The notes beneath the pieces are model-generated. The model was given only the letters and a program-made list of their open reading frames with translations. It searched no databases and had not been told where the DNA came from. A stretch of DNA of 33,661 nucleotides from NCBI GenBank assembly GCA_003649495.1, contig QMRZ01000002.1:1-33661 (forward strand), written 5' to 3'. Of the stretch, positions 15,163 to 22,122 are shown piece by piece (positions within the stretch are counted from its first letter, which is position 1; each line of letters begins with the position of its first letter). The DNA is from Thermoprotei archaeon. GTDB lineage: Archaea; Thermoproteota; Thermoprotei; Thermofilales; Thermofilaceae. Position numbers and translations under genes: made by a program.

Positions 15163-15319
15163 GGCCCATGCCCTCTAGACAGGTATCCAGCTTGGCCGCT
15201 ATCCTCCATGGGTTTACCGGCGCCCGCGTGACCTGATGGGGCCTGGCATGAGACATGAGCATGAAGCAGGCTACAGCCGCCAATATGGCCAGCCTCTTCT
15301 TAGAATTCAGAGAGCTCAT
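15113..15319 (-). CDS. Small single-span membrane protein, OadG/MmdD-like candidate
   Basis: A 68-residue ORF whose ATG overlaps the carboxyltransferase stop codon (ATGA), strong evidence of translational coupling. Residues 9-24 (RLAILAAVACFMLMSH) form one membrane helix, and downstream VNPWRIAAKLDTCL resembles the W-x-x-A-[GA]-[RK]-[LM] segment seen near the C-terminus of sodium-pump decarboxylase gamma/delta subunits, as I recall them. Its position between the carboxyltransferase and the biotin carrier is that of mmdD in methylmalonyl-CoA decarboxylase operons. The beta membrane subunit is not present here. The tail beyond residue 50 is read through the start of the carrier gene. Role is inferred. 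Confidence 0.55.
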   Translation of the reverse strand: MSSLNSKKRLAILAAVACFMLMSHARPHQVTRAPVNPWRIAAKLDTCLEGMGLEEEVQGSTGWRGLRG

Positions 15320-16869
15320 ACAGGCGGCACCCCGTGCTTCTTAGGCGGGTGAGGCTTCTTCTCACGCTTAGATAGTAGGAACGCGAGGGTCCTCGCCAGC
15401 ACTTTTCTGGTCTCGCTGGGGAGTATCACATCATCGACATACCCCCTGCTGGCAGACACATACGGGTTAGCGACCTTCCTCCTGTACTCCTCCACGAACT
15501 GCCTTATCATCTCCTCCCTCTCCTCCGGCTCAGCCCGGGCGATCTCGCGCTTGTATATTATCTCTATAGCCCCCTCCGGCCCCATCACAGCTATCTCCGC
15601 TGTGGGCCATGCGAACACGGCATCGCCCCCCAAGTGCTTGCTCCCCAGGGCAATGTAGGCGCCCCCGTACGCCTTCCTAAGGATCACCGTTATCTTTGGG
15701 ACAGTCGAGTTCGCATATGCATACACTATCTTCGCCCCATGCCTTATGACCCCCCGATGCTCCTGAAATGTGCCGGGGAGGAAGCCCGGCACGTCAACGA
15801 GCGTTATTATCGGGATGTTGAAAGCATCGCAGAAGGTCACAAACCTAGCTATCTTGTCGGAGCTATCTATGTCCAGGGCCCCGGCCATGTATGCGGGCTG
15901 ATTAGCCACTATTCCAACAACGTGGCCCGCCAGCCTGGCAAACCCCACGACTACGTTAGGCGCAAACATCTCCTGAACCTCGAGGAACGTGCCTCGGTCG
16001 AATACCCTGGTTATCACCTCCCTGACATCGTAGGGCTCCATGGGGTCGTCTGGTACTATCGAGTTAAGCTCCTCATCCTCCCTCTCGGGATCGTCGCCTG
16101 TATCGACGTATGGCGGGTCCTCGAGGTTGTTAGACGGGAGGTAGCTGAGGAGCCTCTTCAAGAGCTCTATCGCCTCCTCATCACTATTTGCAACGAAGTG
16201 GGCTACGCCACTCTTGGCTGCGTGGACCTCAGGGCCCCCCAACTCCTCGAATGTCACCTCCTCTCCAGTCGCCGCCTTAACAACCTTCGGGCCTGTCAGG
16301 AACATGAAGCTGATCTTCCTGACCATAATTATGAAGTCGGCTAGCGCTGGAGAGTACACAGCACCGCCGGCACAGGGCCCCATGATGGCCACCAGCTGAG
16401 GTACGACTCCGCTAGCCATGACATTCCTGTAGAAGATCTCCCCGTAGCCCTTCAGGGAATCCACGCCCTCCTGTATCCTGGCACCACCCGAGTCGTTGAG
16501 GCCTATAATGGGGATCCCCAGCTTCATAGCGAGCTCTATCAGGCGCGCTATCTTCATAGCATGCATCTCGCCGACGCTCCCCCCCATGAAAGTGAAGTCC
16601 TGAGCGTATATGGCGACCTTCCTCCCATCCACCTCCCCTACGCCTGTGACGACTCCATCCCCGTACGCGATCCTCTCTCTCATCCCGAACTCGGTGGCTC
16701 TATGCGTGACGAAGCGGCCCAGCTCCACGAACGTACCCTCATCCACTAAGAGCTCTATCCTCTCCCATGCAGTAAGCTTCCCAGCTGCATGTTGTCTCCT
16801 GATCCTATCCTCTCCTCCTCCAAGCCTGGCTTGAGCTCTCCTTCGCCTAAGCTCCTCAAGCTTATCCAA
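15316..16869 (-). CDS. pccB: Acyl-CoA (propionyl/methylmalonyl-CoA) carboxyltransferase subunit
   Basis: A 517-residue carboxyltransferase, the usual length of PccB/MmdA. The N-half has GRFVTHRATEFG, GDGVVTGVGEVDGRKVAIYAQDFTFMGGSVGEMHA, GLNDSGGARIQEG and GPCAGGAVYSPALADFI. The C-half has QPAYMAGALDIDSSDKIARFVTFCDAFNIPI, VDVPGFLPGTFQE and GGAYIALGSKHLGGDAVFAWPTAEIAVMGPEGA. It transfers a carboxyl group between biotin on the carrier and a short acyl-CoA. Whether it acts as a carboxylase (needing a biotin carboxylase encoded elsewhere) or as a decarboxylase cannot be decided from sequence. It lies 7 bases after the KipA-like gene and overlaps the small membrane ORF. Confidence 0.93.
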   Translation of the reverse strand: MDKLEELRRRRAQARLGGGEDRIRRQHAAGKLTAWERIELLVDEGTFVELGRFVTHRATEFGMRERIAYGDGVVTGVGEVDGRKVAIYAQDFTFMGGSVGEMHAMKIARLIELAMKLGIPIIGLNDSGGARIQEGVDSLKGYGEIFYRNVMASGVVPQLVAIMGPCAGGAVYSPALADFIIMVRKISFMFLTGPKVVKAATGEEVTFEELGGPEVHAAKSGVAHFVANSDEEAIELLKRLLSYLPSNNLEDPPYVDTGDDPEREDEELNSIVPDDPMEPYDVREVITRVFDRGTFLEVQEMFAPNVVVGFARLAGHVVGIVANQPAYMAGALDIDSSDKIARFVTFCDAFNIPIITLVDVPGFLPGTFQEHRGVIRHGAKIVYAYANSTVPKITVILRKAYGGAYIALGSKHLGGDAVFAWPTAEIAVMGPEGAIEIIYKREIARAEPEEREEMIRQFVEEYRRKVANPYVSASRGYVDDVILPSETRKVLARTLAFLLSKREKKPHPPKKHGVPPV

Positions 16870-16876
16870 GGGGTCT

Positions 16877-17500
16877 TCACCTCAGCTCCTCAACCCAGAC
16901 GTCGTACACCTCCTCTCCCACCTTCACCCTGATAAGCTTGGCTCCCCTCCTCGCCATCTCGCTGGCCAGCCTCAAGTGCCTTAGTATCCTGTCGAGGAGG
17001 CGCTTACACGCCTCCCCATCGCTCTTAGCCCTCAAGTACTCGCTTAACATGCTGTACGGCACGTACCTAGCGGCTAGGTCGTCGAAGCGGCCATTCAGCT
17101 CCTGCACACCCAGGCACGCGCCCGCCCCCACTGCGGCAGCCGCCTTAAGGCCGCTCAGCGCTACGTAAGCCACGCCCCTCAAGGCCTCAACCCGCGCCCT
17201 CTTACGTGGGGGGAGGGGAAGTGCCCTCCACGACCTGTACTCACTCCCCCCGATGAACACCCTAGCGTTCCCCGTCACCGCCATCAGGGTCGGGATCCTC
17301 GACTCGAGCTCCAGCTCGCCCCTCACCTCGAGTGCGGCATTGTCCAGGGGATTGCCAACCAGCGCGTTTGATAAAGTGTACGAGAAGCCGTCGGCGGCAT
17401 CACTCGCAGTGACCAGGCGCGTATCTTGCGCTGAGACTACGACTACGCTCATCGCCCTCCCCTCGACGATAGTCGATATAGTTATAGGCTCCCGCGGCAC
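16877..17500 (-). CDS. KipA/AHS2 (PxpC)-like domain protein with carrier-like C-terminal hairpin
   Basis: A 207-residue protein. Residues about 18-110 align by eye with the N-terminal part of allophanate-hydrolase-subunit-2/KipA/5-oxoprolinase PxpC proteins: NALVGNPLDNAALEV at 45-59, an AVTGNAR element where the family has ALTGA, a W after it, and VAYVALSGL where the family has AYLAVAGG. The rest departs from the family (full members have about 300 residues). The last 20 residues KLIRVKVGEEVYDVWVEEL strongly resemble the N-terminal hairpin of biotin carrier proteins such as the one encoded downstream. It is the first gene of the biotin-carboxyl unit, with a strong TATA box and a leaderless GTG at 17500. 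Function unknown. Confidence 0.6.
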   Translation of the reverse strand: MPREPITISTIVEGRAMSVVVVSAQDTRLVTASDAADGFSYTLSNALVGNPLDNAALEVRGELELESRIPTLMAVTGNARVFIGGSEYRSWRALPLPPRKRARVEALRGVAYVALSGLKAAAAVGAGACLGVQELNGRFDDLAARYVPYSMLSEYLRAKSDGEACKRLLDRILRHLRLASEMARRGAKLIRVKVGEEVYDVWVEELR

Positions 17501-17520
17501 CCCCTTAGATCCAGCACACG

Positions 17521-17533
17521 TGGTATAAAAGGG
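17521..17533 (-). promoter_or_regulatory. TATA box of the biotin-carboxyl transcription unit
   Basis: Minus-strand CCCTTTTATACCA, one of the best TATA boxes in the window, centred 26 bases from the GTG at 17500. It separates this unit from the upstream GH172 gene. Confidence 0.7.
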
Positions 17534-17548
17534 ATTCTACCTATCCCC

Positions 17549-18628
17549 TTAATAAAGGTCCTCCCGCCTGAGTCTGTAGAACTCCTCGTGAGGCTCCAGC
17601 TGGTACCAGTAGGCGACGCTGCTGTAGTCCGCGGCCACTTCATTCCACTCTCCATGGGGGGCAGTCACCTCTATCCACTCTCTGAATGGTACTGGGTCGG
17701 GCACGTGGAACCTGTAAGCGGCCACCTCCCCCCTCCTCTCATCCTTGTACACTAGCCCGTGGAAGGGCGCGTTGAAAGCGCCGCCCATGAAGTACCAGCC
17801 TGACAGGAAGTAGTCCTCAGTCCCCGTGGCGCAGTAGGCCACCTCACCGTCAGCGACTATCCTGACGTTCCCCTCCAGGAAGCCCAGCCCTCCCACTATG
17901 GCCTTCTTGAGGCTAAGGCCCCTCATGTAGAGGTAAGTCCCCACGTAGTGGCCTCTTCCCCTCGCCCTCAGGACTAGGTAGGGCTTGCCGGGAGTAGTCT
18001 CCCTCTCCCTGCGCCACCTAGCATGCAGCCGCCCCATGTCCCTTAACTCCACGCCCGTGTAGTAGCCTATTATGTAGTAGAAGGCGGCCACCTCCTCGCA
18101 CCCCATATTCTCGACCTCGATCCTAGCCTTAGCGAATGGCATCGGCAGGAAGCAGTAAAAGCCGCCGCTGCTGAGGCCTAGAGGGAGCGTTAGCGTGTGA
18201 CCCTCCAGCCCGGGCTCCACGGCAAACGCCCTGTGGCCCTGCAGGAAGAAGTCGCCGATGGGGGCCTCCACGCTGGGGTTAGTCTCACCATCCCAGTAAG
18301 CCCTCAGGATCAGGTTCCTCAAGAACCTGCGATCCCTCCCACTCACGGTCATCCACATGCTGACTATCATCCCCGGCTCGTCGAGTTTGAGGAGCTCCAG
18401 CCTCTGACCAGGCTCAATAACGTAGAAATCGATCCGAGCCTCCCTCTCCACGTCTCTCAGCACGCCCTTCCTCCTCCAATGCTCCACCCACTCAGCCGGA
18501 ATCCTCCTCCTCAGGACTTCGAGCTCCTCGCTCGAGATCCTGTGCGTACTGGACACGTATCTTAGCTTAAAGTCCCGAAGCCTCGGCAGGTCTAGCAACA
18601 CGTTAACAGGAGCACATGCCTCGGCCAA
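17549..18628 (-). CDS. GH172 (DUF2961) family glycoside hydrolase-like protein
   Basis: A 359-residue DUF2961 protein, now classed as GH172, whose studied bacterial members act on alpha-fructofuranosides or D-arabinofuranosides. Family blocks in order: ISSEELEVLRR; EPGMIVSMWMTVSGRDRRFLRNLILRAYWDGE; PSVEAPIGDFF; FYCFLPMPFAKARIEVEN; YYIIGYYTG; HARWRRER; GRGHYVGTYLY; GLGFLEGNVRIVADGE; CATGTEDYFLSGW; YRFHVPDPVPF; SSVAYWYQLEPHE. The two conserved glutamates that serve catalysis in the family appear present (about E250 in LEGN and E269 in GTEDYF). There is no signal peptide, so it acts inside the cell. TTG start 13 bases after the upstream stop. Substrate unknown. Confidence 0.88.
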   Translation of the reverse strand: MAEACAPVNVLLDLPRLRDFKLRYVSSTHRISSEELEVLRRRIPAEWVEHWRRKGVLRDVEREARIDFYVIEPGQRLELLKLDEPGMIVSMWMTVSGRDRRFLRNLILRAYWDGETNPSVEAPIGDFFLQGHRAFAVEPGLEGHTLTLPLGLSSGGFYCFLPMPFAKARIEVENMGCEEVAAFYYIIGYYTGVELRDMGRLHARWRRERETTPGKPYLVLRARGRGHYVGTYLYMRGLSLKKAIVGGLGFLEGNVRIVADGEVAYCATGTEDYFLSGWYFMGGAFNAPFHGLVYKDERRGEVAAYRFHVPDPVPFREWIEVTAPHGEWNEVAADYSSVAYWYQLEPHEEFYRLRREDLY

Positions 18629-18641
18629 ATAGCTTACGAAT

Positions 18642-19415
18642 CTAGCTACGCGCCCACAGTTCTCCAGCTAGCGCCTCCACACTCCTCACGTGCTCAGGAG
18701 GCCCCCTCCACACGAGCACGTAGTCCCGCCCCTTACCCGCGTCGTGCTCGAGCAGGGTGATAATGAGGCGCCTAGCCCACTCCTCTAGGCTGGCCTGAGG
18801 CGGGGGTGGTGGCAAGACCCGCCTAAGCCGCCCACTCTCCAGCCTGTAGACACCATCCCCCTCATCAATTAGCACGAGTGCCCGCTCCCCAGCTCTCAGC
18901 CGCTCAACAGCCTCAACACCTCCGGCAACCAGCAGGAGGGGGCCATGGACAAGCCGCGCTACAGCTCTCCAGATCACGCCCTTCAACCCGGGCTTAACAG
19001 GCATGACCCTCAAGCGCGACTTACCCATCAGGGCCCTCCTCCCCTCCAGCAACAAAGCCCTTAGACGAGGTCTTGAGGCATTCTCCTCAGCGACGTAAAC
19101 CGCCACGCGCGCCTCGCAGCTTGCATCGCCGTCGACGAGGAGGACTAGCCACCCCCTCCCCGCTACGCGGGGGATGGATAGCGGGGCCCTCACCGTGAGC
19201 TCTGAGCGCGGCCCCACTCGCACCTCACTAAGTACAGTGACTGCACAGGTCCTGCCGCCCACCTCCAACTCTATGGCGGGCGTGAGGGAGAGGGGGATAC
19301 TCGACTTATTGCGTAGCACTATGCCTAACTCGGTCTTGGAACCCGCCGTGAGTAGGAGGGGCTTGGGGCGCGCTAGGATCTCAACAAAAGAACTATTGGA
19401 GGCGAGCGGCCTCAC
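18642..19415 (-). CDS. Unknown protein with N-terminal Ig/CARDB-like domain, partner of GH172
   Basis: A 257-residue protein from GTG 19415. Residues about 10-107 have the pattern of a beta-sandwich of CARDB/NEW3 type: ARPKPLLLTAGSKTELGIVLRNKSSIPLSL, then VLSEVRVGPRSELTVRAPLSIP and RGWLVLLVDGD. The second half is mixed alpha/beta (GPLLLVAGGVEAVERL, RALVLIDEGDGVYRLESG, a PPPPP linker, then EEWARRLIITLLEHDAGKGRDYVLVWRG). I do not recognise a family. There is no signal peptide or membrane helix. It starts 14 bases after alba and ends 13 bases before the GH172 gene, so the three are likely cotranscribed; a role together with GH172 is inferred from that alone. Confidence 0.6.
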   Translation of the reverse strand: MRPLASNSSFVEILARPKPLLLTAGSKTELGIVLRNKSSIPLSLTPAIELEVGGRTCAVTVLSEVRVGPRSELTVRAPLSIPRVAGRGWLVLLVDGDASCEARVAVYVAEENASRPRLRALLLEGRRALMGKSRLRVMPVKPGLKGVIWRAVARLVHGPLLLVAGGVEAVERLRAGERALVLIDEGDGVYRLESGRLRRVLPPPPPQASLEEWARRLIITLLEHDAGKGRDYVLVWRGPPEHVRSVEALAGELWARS

Positions 19416-19429
19416 CGGCCGGCGCTCTC

Positions 19430-19711
19430 TTACTCCTTCTTCTCTAGCACTATCTCTATTGTTGATACTACTCTCTCCTTCCCAGGCTCACCAACCTTCT
19501 CACTCCCAATCTTCACAGAAGTAATGTCGACCTTGCCCTCCATGAACCTCCTAACTATCTCGGCGGCGTCAACGGCCTTCGATATCGACCTACCCCTAGC
19601 CTTGAAGATCACCCTCTTGCTGCCCATAGTGAACTGCGTCACAGCTGCAAGGACGTAGTTGGCGACAGGCTTCTGACCCACCAGTATAGTTCCAGTCTCG
19701 ATCGCAGCCAT
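19430..19711 (-). CDS. albA: Alba (Sac10b) chromatin and RNA-binding protein
   Basis: A 93-residue Alba protein. ILVGQKPVANYVLAAVTQF at the start contains the DNA-contact lysine K14 equivalent to the acetylated lysine of Sulfolobus Alba. KARGRSISKAVDAAEIVRRF and the ending RVVSTIEIVLEKK complete the IF3-C-like fold. It coats DNA and also binds RNA. The promoter is a good TATA box at 19756-19767; the ATG follows a GAGGTG ribosome-binding sequence with a leader of about 24 bases. It is expected to be strongly expressed and is followed at 14 bases by the unknown/GH172 pair. Confidence 0.95.
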   Translation of the reverse strand: MAAIETGTILVGQKPVANYVLAAVTQFTMGSKRVIFKARGRSISKAVDAAEIVRRFMEGKVDITSVKIGSEKVGEPGKERVVSTIEIVLEKKE

Positions 19712-19755
19712 GCCACTACACCTCTGGCTCTGTAGCGCCTTAGTGAGGGGGCCGC

Positions 19756-19767
19756 GAATATAAATTC
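19756..19767 (-). promoter_or_regulatory. TATA box of alba
   Basis: Minus-strand GAATTTATATTC, itself palindromic, in the 60-base gap after the ABCE1 gene; predicted start near 19735. Confidence 0.6.
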
Positions 19768-19771
19768 TTTA

Positions 19772-21574
19772 CTACTCACGCTCCTCGACCACAGCAGTGT
19801 AGTAGTACTCGCCTATGCTCTTCAGGTACCTATCCAGCCTAGACCCCTCCTTGTTGACTCGAGGCCTCAGAGTCTCGGGATCTCTCCTGAACGTAACGCC
19901 CAGCTCCCGGAGGAACTTGTTGAAACCCTTGCGGAGGCTCAGGGGGGGCGTGGCCTCGCCCCTCACCCCGGGCTCTCCCCCAAACACCATGAGGGAATCC
20001 GCAATGAAGTCCTGTGCCACTACGTCGTGCTCCACAACTAGCGTGGCCACACCCCTCTCCTGAGTCAGCCTCCTAACGACCCTGGCTACCGCGTACCTCT
20101 GTTCCACGTCCAGGTAAGCCATTGGCTCATCCAGCAGGTAGACGTCAGCCTCCCTCCCCAGGGCGGCAGCTATTGCGACTCTCTGCAGCTCGCCACCGCT
20201 AAGCTCTGAGACATCCCTCTCCATCAGCTTGCCCAGCCCCAAAGGCCTTATTAGCTCGCTCTGCACGAAGCTCGACTCAAGGTCAACTCCAGCATCCCTC
20301 AGGACGTCGCGGACCCGCCCCCTCATCTCCTCGCGCGAGATCATCTGCGGCTTATAGCTGATCCTAACTCCTGGCCGAACGCTCACCTCCCCCTCATCCG
20401 GCTCAAGCTCACCTACGAGCATTCTCACGAAGGTGGTCTTGCCTATGCCATTTGGCCCCACGACCCCAACCACCTCGCCTGCGTACATCTCCCCCGCGCT
20501 GACCTTCAGCTCGAAGCCATCAAGCCTCTTCCGAAGATCACTCCACGCGGCGACTACGGCCTCGGGCCTAGGCCTCCTCTCGGGAGGCTTGACCTCGAAC
20601 TTTATCTCGTAATCCCTGAACCTGATGTTCTCCTCCCTGAGGAAGCCGCGTAGGAAGACGTTTATACCCGTCCTAACTCCTCTCGGCAGGCTAACCACCC
20701 CGTAGGCGCCCGGCTCTCCATAGAGTATGTGGACTAGATCACTGACGTAGTCCAGGACTGCCAGGTCGTGCTCCACAACCACGACGTACTTGTCCTCCTC
20801 CGCCAGCCGCCTGATGGCACGGGCCACCCTCATCCTCTCCCTGACATCTAGGTAGCTCGAGGGCTCGTCAAACATGTAGACGTCGGCGTCTCTGCACATT
20901 GCAGCTGCCACCGCCAACTTCTGCAGCTCGCCGCCGCTGAGGTGGCGCACCTCCCTATCCCACACGTTATCCAGCGCCAGGAGATCGCGGACCTCGCTAG
21001 CTACGCCCCTCTCATCAACTCTCTCCAGCACCTCCCCGACTCTCCCCTTCACGTAGCGCGGTATCCTGTCTATCTCCTGGGGCTTCCGCACAGCTCTAAG
21101 CCTGCCCTCAGAGAGCCTCTGGAAGTAGGGCTGCAGCTCGGAGCCCCTGAAGAACCTGACCACGTCACGCCAGTCGACATCCTCGCCCACCCTTCCGAGG
21201 TTGGGCTTGAGCTCGCCTGACAATATCCTAAGGGACGTCGACTTACCCACTCCATTACTCCCTATCACGCCGACCACAACTCCCCTCTTGGGGATCGGGA
21301 GGCGGAATAGCTCAAAGCCATTAGGCCCGTATCTGTGGACTAGCTCCCTCTCGAGCCTCTCCGGCAGATTAACTATGTGAATGGCGCTGAATGGGCACTT
21401 CCTGACGCATATGCCACACCCCACACAGAGACCCTCATCTATCCTAGCCTTCTTGAGCTCCTCGTCCACCCACACGCACTTGGACCCAGCTCTGTTTATG
21501 GGGCAGAATCTGACACACTCCCTGTTACACTTAGAGGGCCTGCAGAGAGTGCGCTCTACTACAGCGATCCTCAA
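19772..21574 (-). CDS. rli1: ABCE1/RLI ribosome-recycling ATPase
   Basis: Splits ribosomes after termination. The 600 residues show the family order: two 4Fe-4S clusters in residues 1-75 (CRPSKCNRECVRFCPINRAG and CVGCGICVRKCPFSAI); first ABC domain with Walker A GSNGVGKST near 107-115, signature HLSGGELQKLAVAAA, and Walker B DVYMFDEPSSYLD; then second ABC domain with Walker A GPNGIGKTT near 376, signature ELSGGELQRVAIAAAL, and Walker B DVYLLDEPMAYLD. TTG start 12 bases after the upstream stop, preceded by GGGGGAGGCG as ribosome-binding site. Encoded behind a TFS-like gene. Confidence 0.97.
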   Translation of the reverse strand: MRIAVVERTLCRPSKCNRECVRFCPINRAGSKCVWVDEELKKARIDEGLCVGCGICVRKCPFSAIHIVNLPERLERELVHRYGPNGFELFRLPIPKRGVVVGVIGSNGVGKSTSLRILSGELKPNLGRVGEDVDWRDVVRFFRGSELQPYFQRLSEGRLRAVRKPQEIDRIPRYVKGRVGEVLERVDERGVASEVRDLLALDNVWDREVRHLSGGELQKLAVAAAMCRDADVYMFDEPSSYLDVRERMRVARAIRRLAEEDKYVVVVEHDLAVLDYVSDLVHILYGEPGAYGVVSLPRGVRTGINVFLRGFLREENIRFRDYEIKFEVKPPERRPRPEAVVAAWSDLRKRLDGFELKVSAGEMYAGEVVGVVGPNGIGKTTFVRMLVGELEPDEGEVSVRPGVRISYKPQMISREEMRGRVRDVLRDAGVDLESSFVQSELIRPLGLGKLMERDVSELSGGELQRVAIAAALGREADVYLLDEPMAYLDVEQRYAVARVVRRLTQERGVATLVVEHDVVAQDFIADSLMVFGGEPGVRGEATPPLSLRKGFNKFLRELGVTFRRDPETLRPRVNKEGSRLDRYLKSIGEYYYTAVVEERE

Positions 21575-21586
21575 GCGCGCCTCCCC

Positions 21587-21862
21587 CTACTCGCCCTCAC
21601 TCTCCATAGTCTCCAGGAATACCTCGTAGTACTCCCTTAGCAGCTCCCTCTCCTCCTCAAGTTTCTCCTTCTCCCTCCTCTTGAGGCCCTCAATTACTAT
21701 CAGTTTCTCCCTCTTCTCCTCCGATACCGTCTCCCTAACCCTATACCCCCTCTCCCCCTTCTCCATCTCCCTCCTATAGCCGCACCTCTTGCACACTAGA
21801 TACACGTGCCCCTCTCTACGCTCAGGCGTTAAGAGTGAACCACATTTAGGGCAGAACTTCAC
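21587..21862 (-). CDS. TFS/RpoM-like N-terminal Zn-ribbon protein lacking the catalytic C-terminal ribbon
   Basis: From GTG 21862 this is a 91-residue protein. Residues 1-28 (FCPKCGSLLTP... VCKRCGYRREM) are the N-terminal Zn-ribbon of archaeal TFS/RPB9-type factors, and ETVSEEKREKLIVIEG matches the TFS linker. The usual C-terminal ribbon with the D-E catalytic hairpin is absent; a charged helix (RREKEKLEEERELLREYYEVFLET) takes its place. I prefer GTG 21862 over the longer 115-aa frame because a TATA box at 21906-21916 predicts a start near 21885 and GGGGGATT lies just upstream as a ribosome-binding site. It may modulate RNA polymerase without cleavage activity (inference). Confidence 0.72.
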   Translation of the reverse strand: MKFCPKCGSLLTPERREGHVYLVCKRCGYRREMEKGERGYRVRETVSEEKREKLIVIEGLKRREKEKLEEERELLREYYEVFLETMESEGE

Positions 21863-21905
21863 CCCAATCCCCCAGCAGGCTGGCGCCTTAGGGATGGGCA
21901 GCACT

Positions 21906-21916
21906 AGTATAAATCC
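21906..21916 (-). promoter_or_regulatory. TATA box of the TFS-like/ABCE1 unit
   Basis: Minus-strand GGATTTATACT. The predicted start at about 21885 falls inside the longer possible reading frame, which decides for the internal GTG at 21862. Confidence 0.6.
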
Positions 21917-21975
21917 TTTACTACCAGCACTCACTCGAGATCCTTAGAGCTGCAAGCTGACCCCCTACTTCACGT

Positions 21976-22010
21976 TCACACAGCTATGTGACGCGCTCAA
22001 GTACTGTGAC
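21976..22010. promoter_or_regulatory. Possible operator: inverted TCACA-N6-TGTGA plus a third half-site
   Basis: A perfect inverted repeat TCACA/TGTGA spans 21976-21991, and TGTGAC recurs 18 bases later at 22005-22010. It lies in the 260-base divergent region between the TFS-like gene and the ABC ATPase, about 80-110 bases upstream of the ATPase TATA box. No regulator is implied by sequence alone. The rest of 21917-22085 shows nothing else I can support. Confidence 0.3.
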
Positions 22011-22085
22011 CGTGCACAATGATAGACCTCGAAAGCCAGGCACCCCATTTACATGTACGCGTTTGGCTGGAGGCGTGGCAATGAC

Positions 22086-22093
22086 TTTTTAAG
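22086..22093 (+). promoter_or_regulatory. TATA box of the ABC ATPase gene
   Basis: TTTTTAAG; predicted start at about 22115, eight bases before the TTG start codon. Confidence 0.5.
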
Positions 22094-22122
22094 TGTGTAA
22101 CCTCCTTTCCTAGGGGGTCAGG

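Noticed and set aside
15634-16344. Plus-strand ORF of 236 residues
   Set aside because: Antisense to the carboxyltransferase; composition is that of a GC-rich shadow frame with no family motif.
21976-21991. CRP/FNR-type binding site
   Set aside because: The half-sites are in the opposite order (TCACA-N6-TGTGA) to the bacterial consensus, and the host is archaeal; kept only as a generic palindrome.
22022-22087. Tiny ORF (21 codons) upstream of the ABC ATPase
   Set aside because: It precedes the TATA box of the ATPase gene and has no ribosome-binding site or recognisable sequence.
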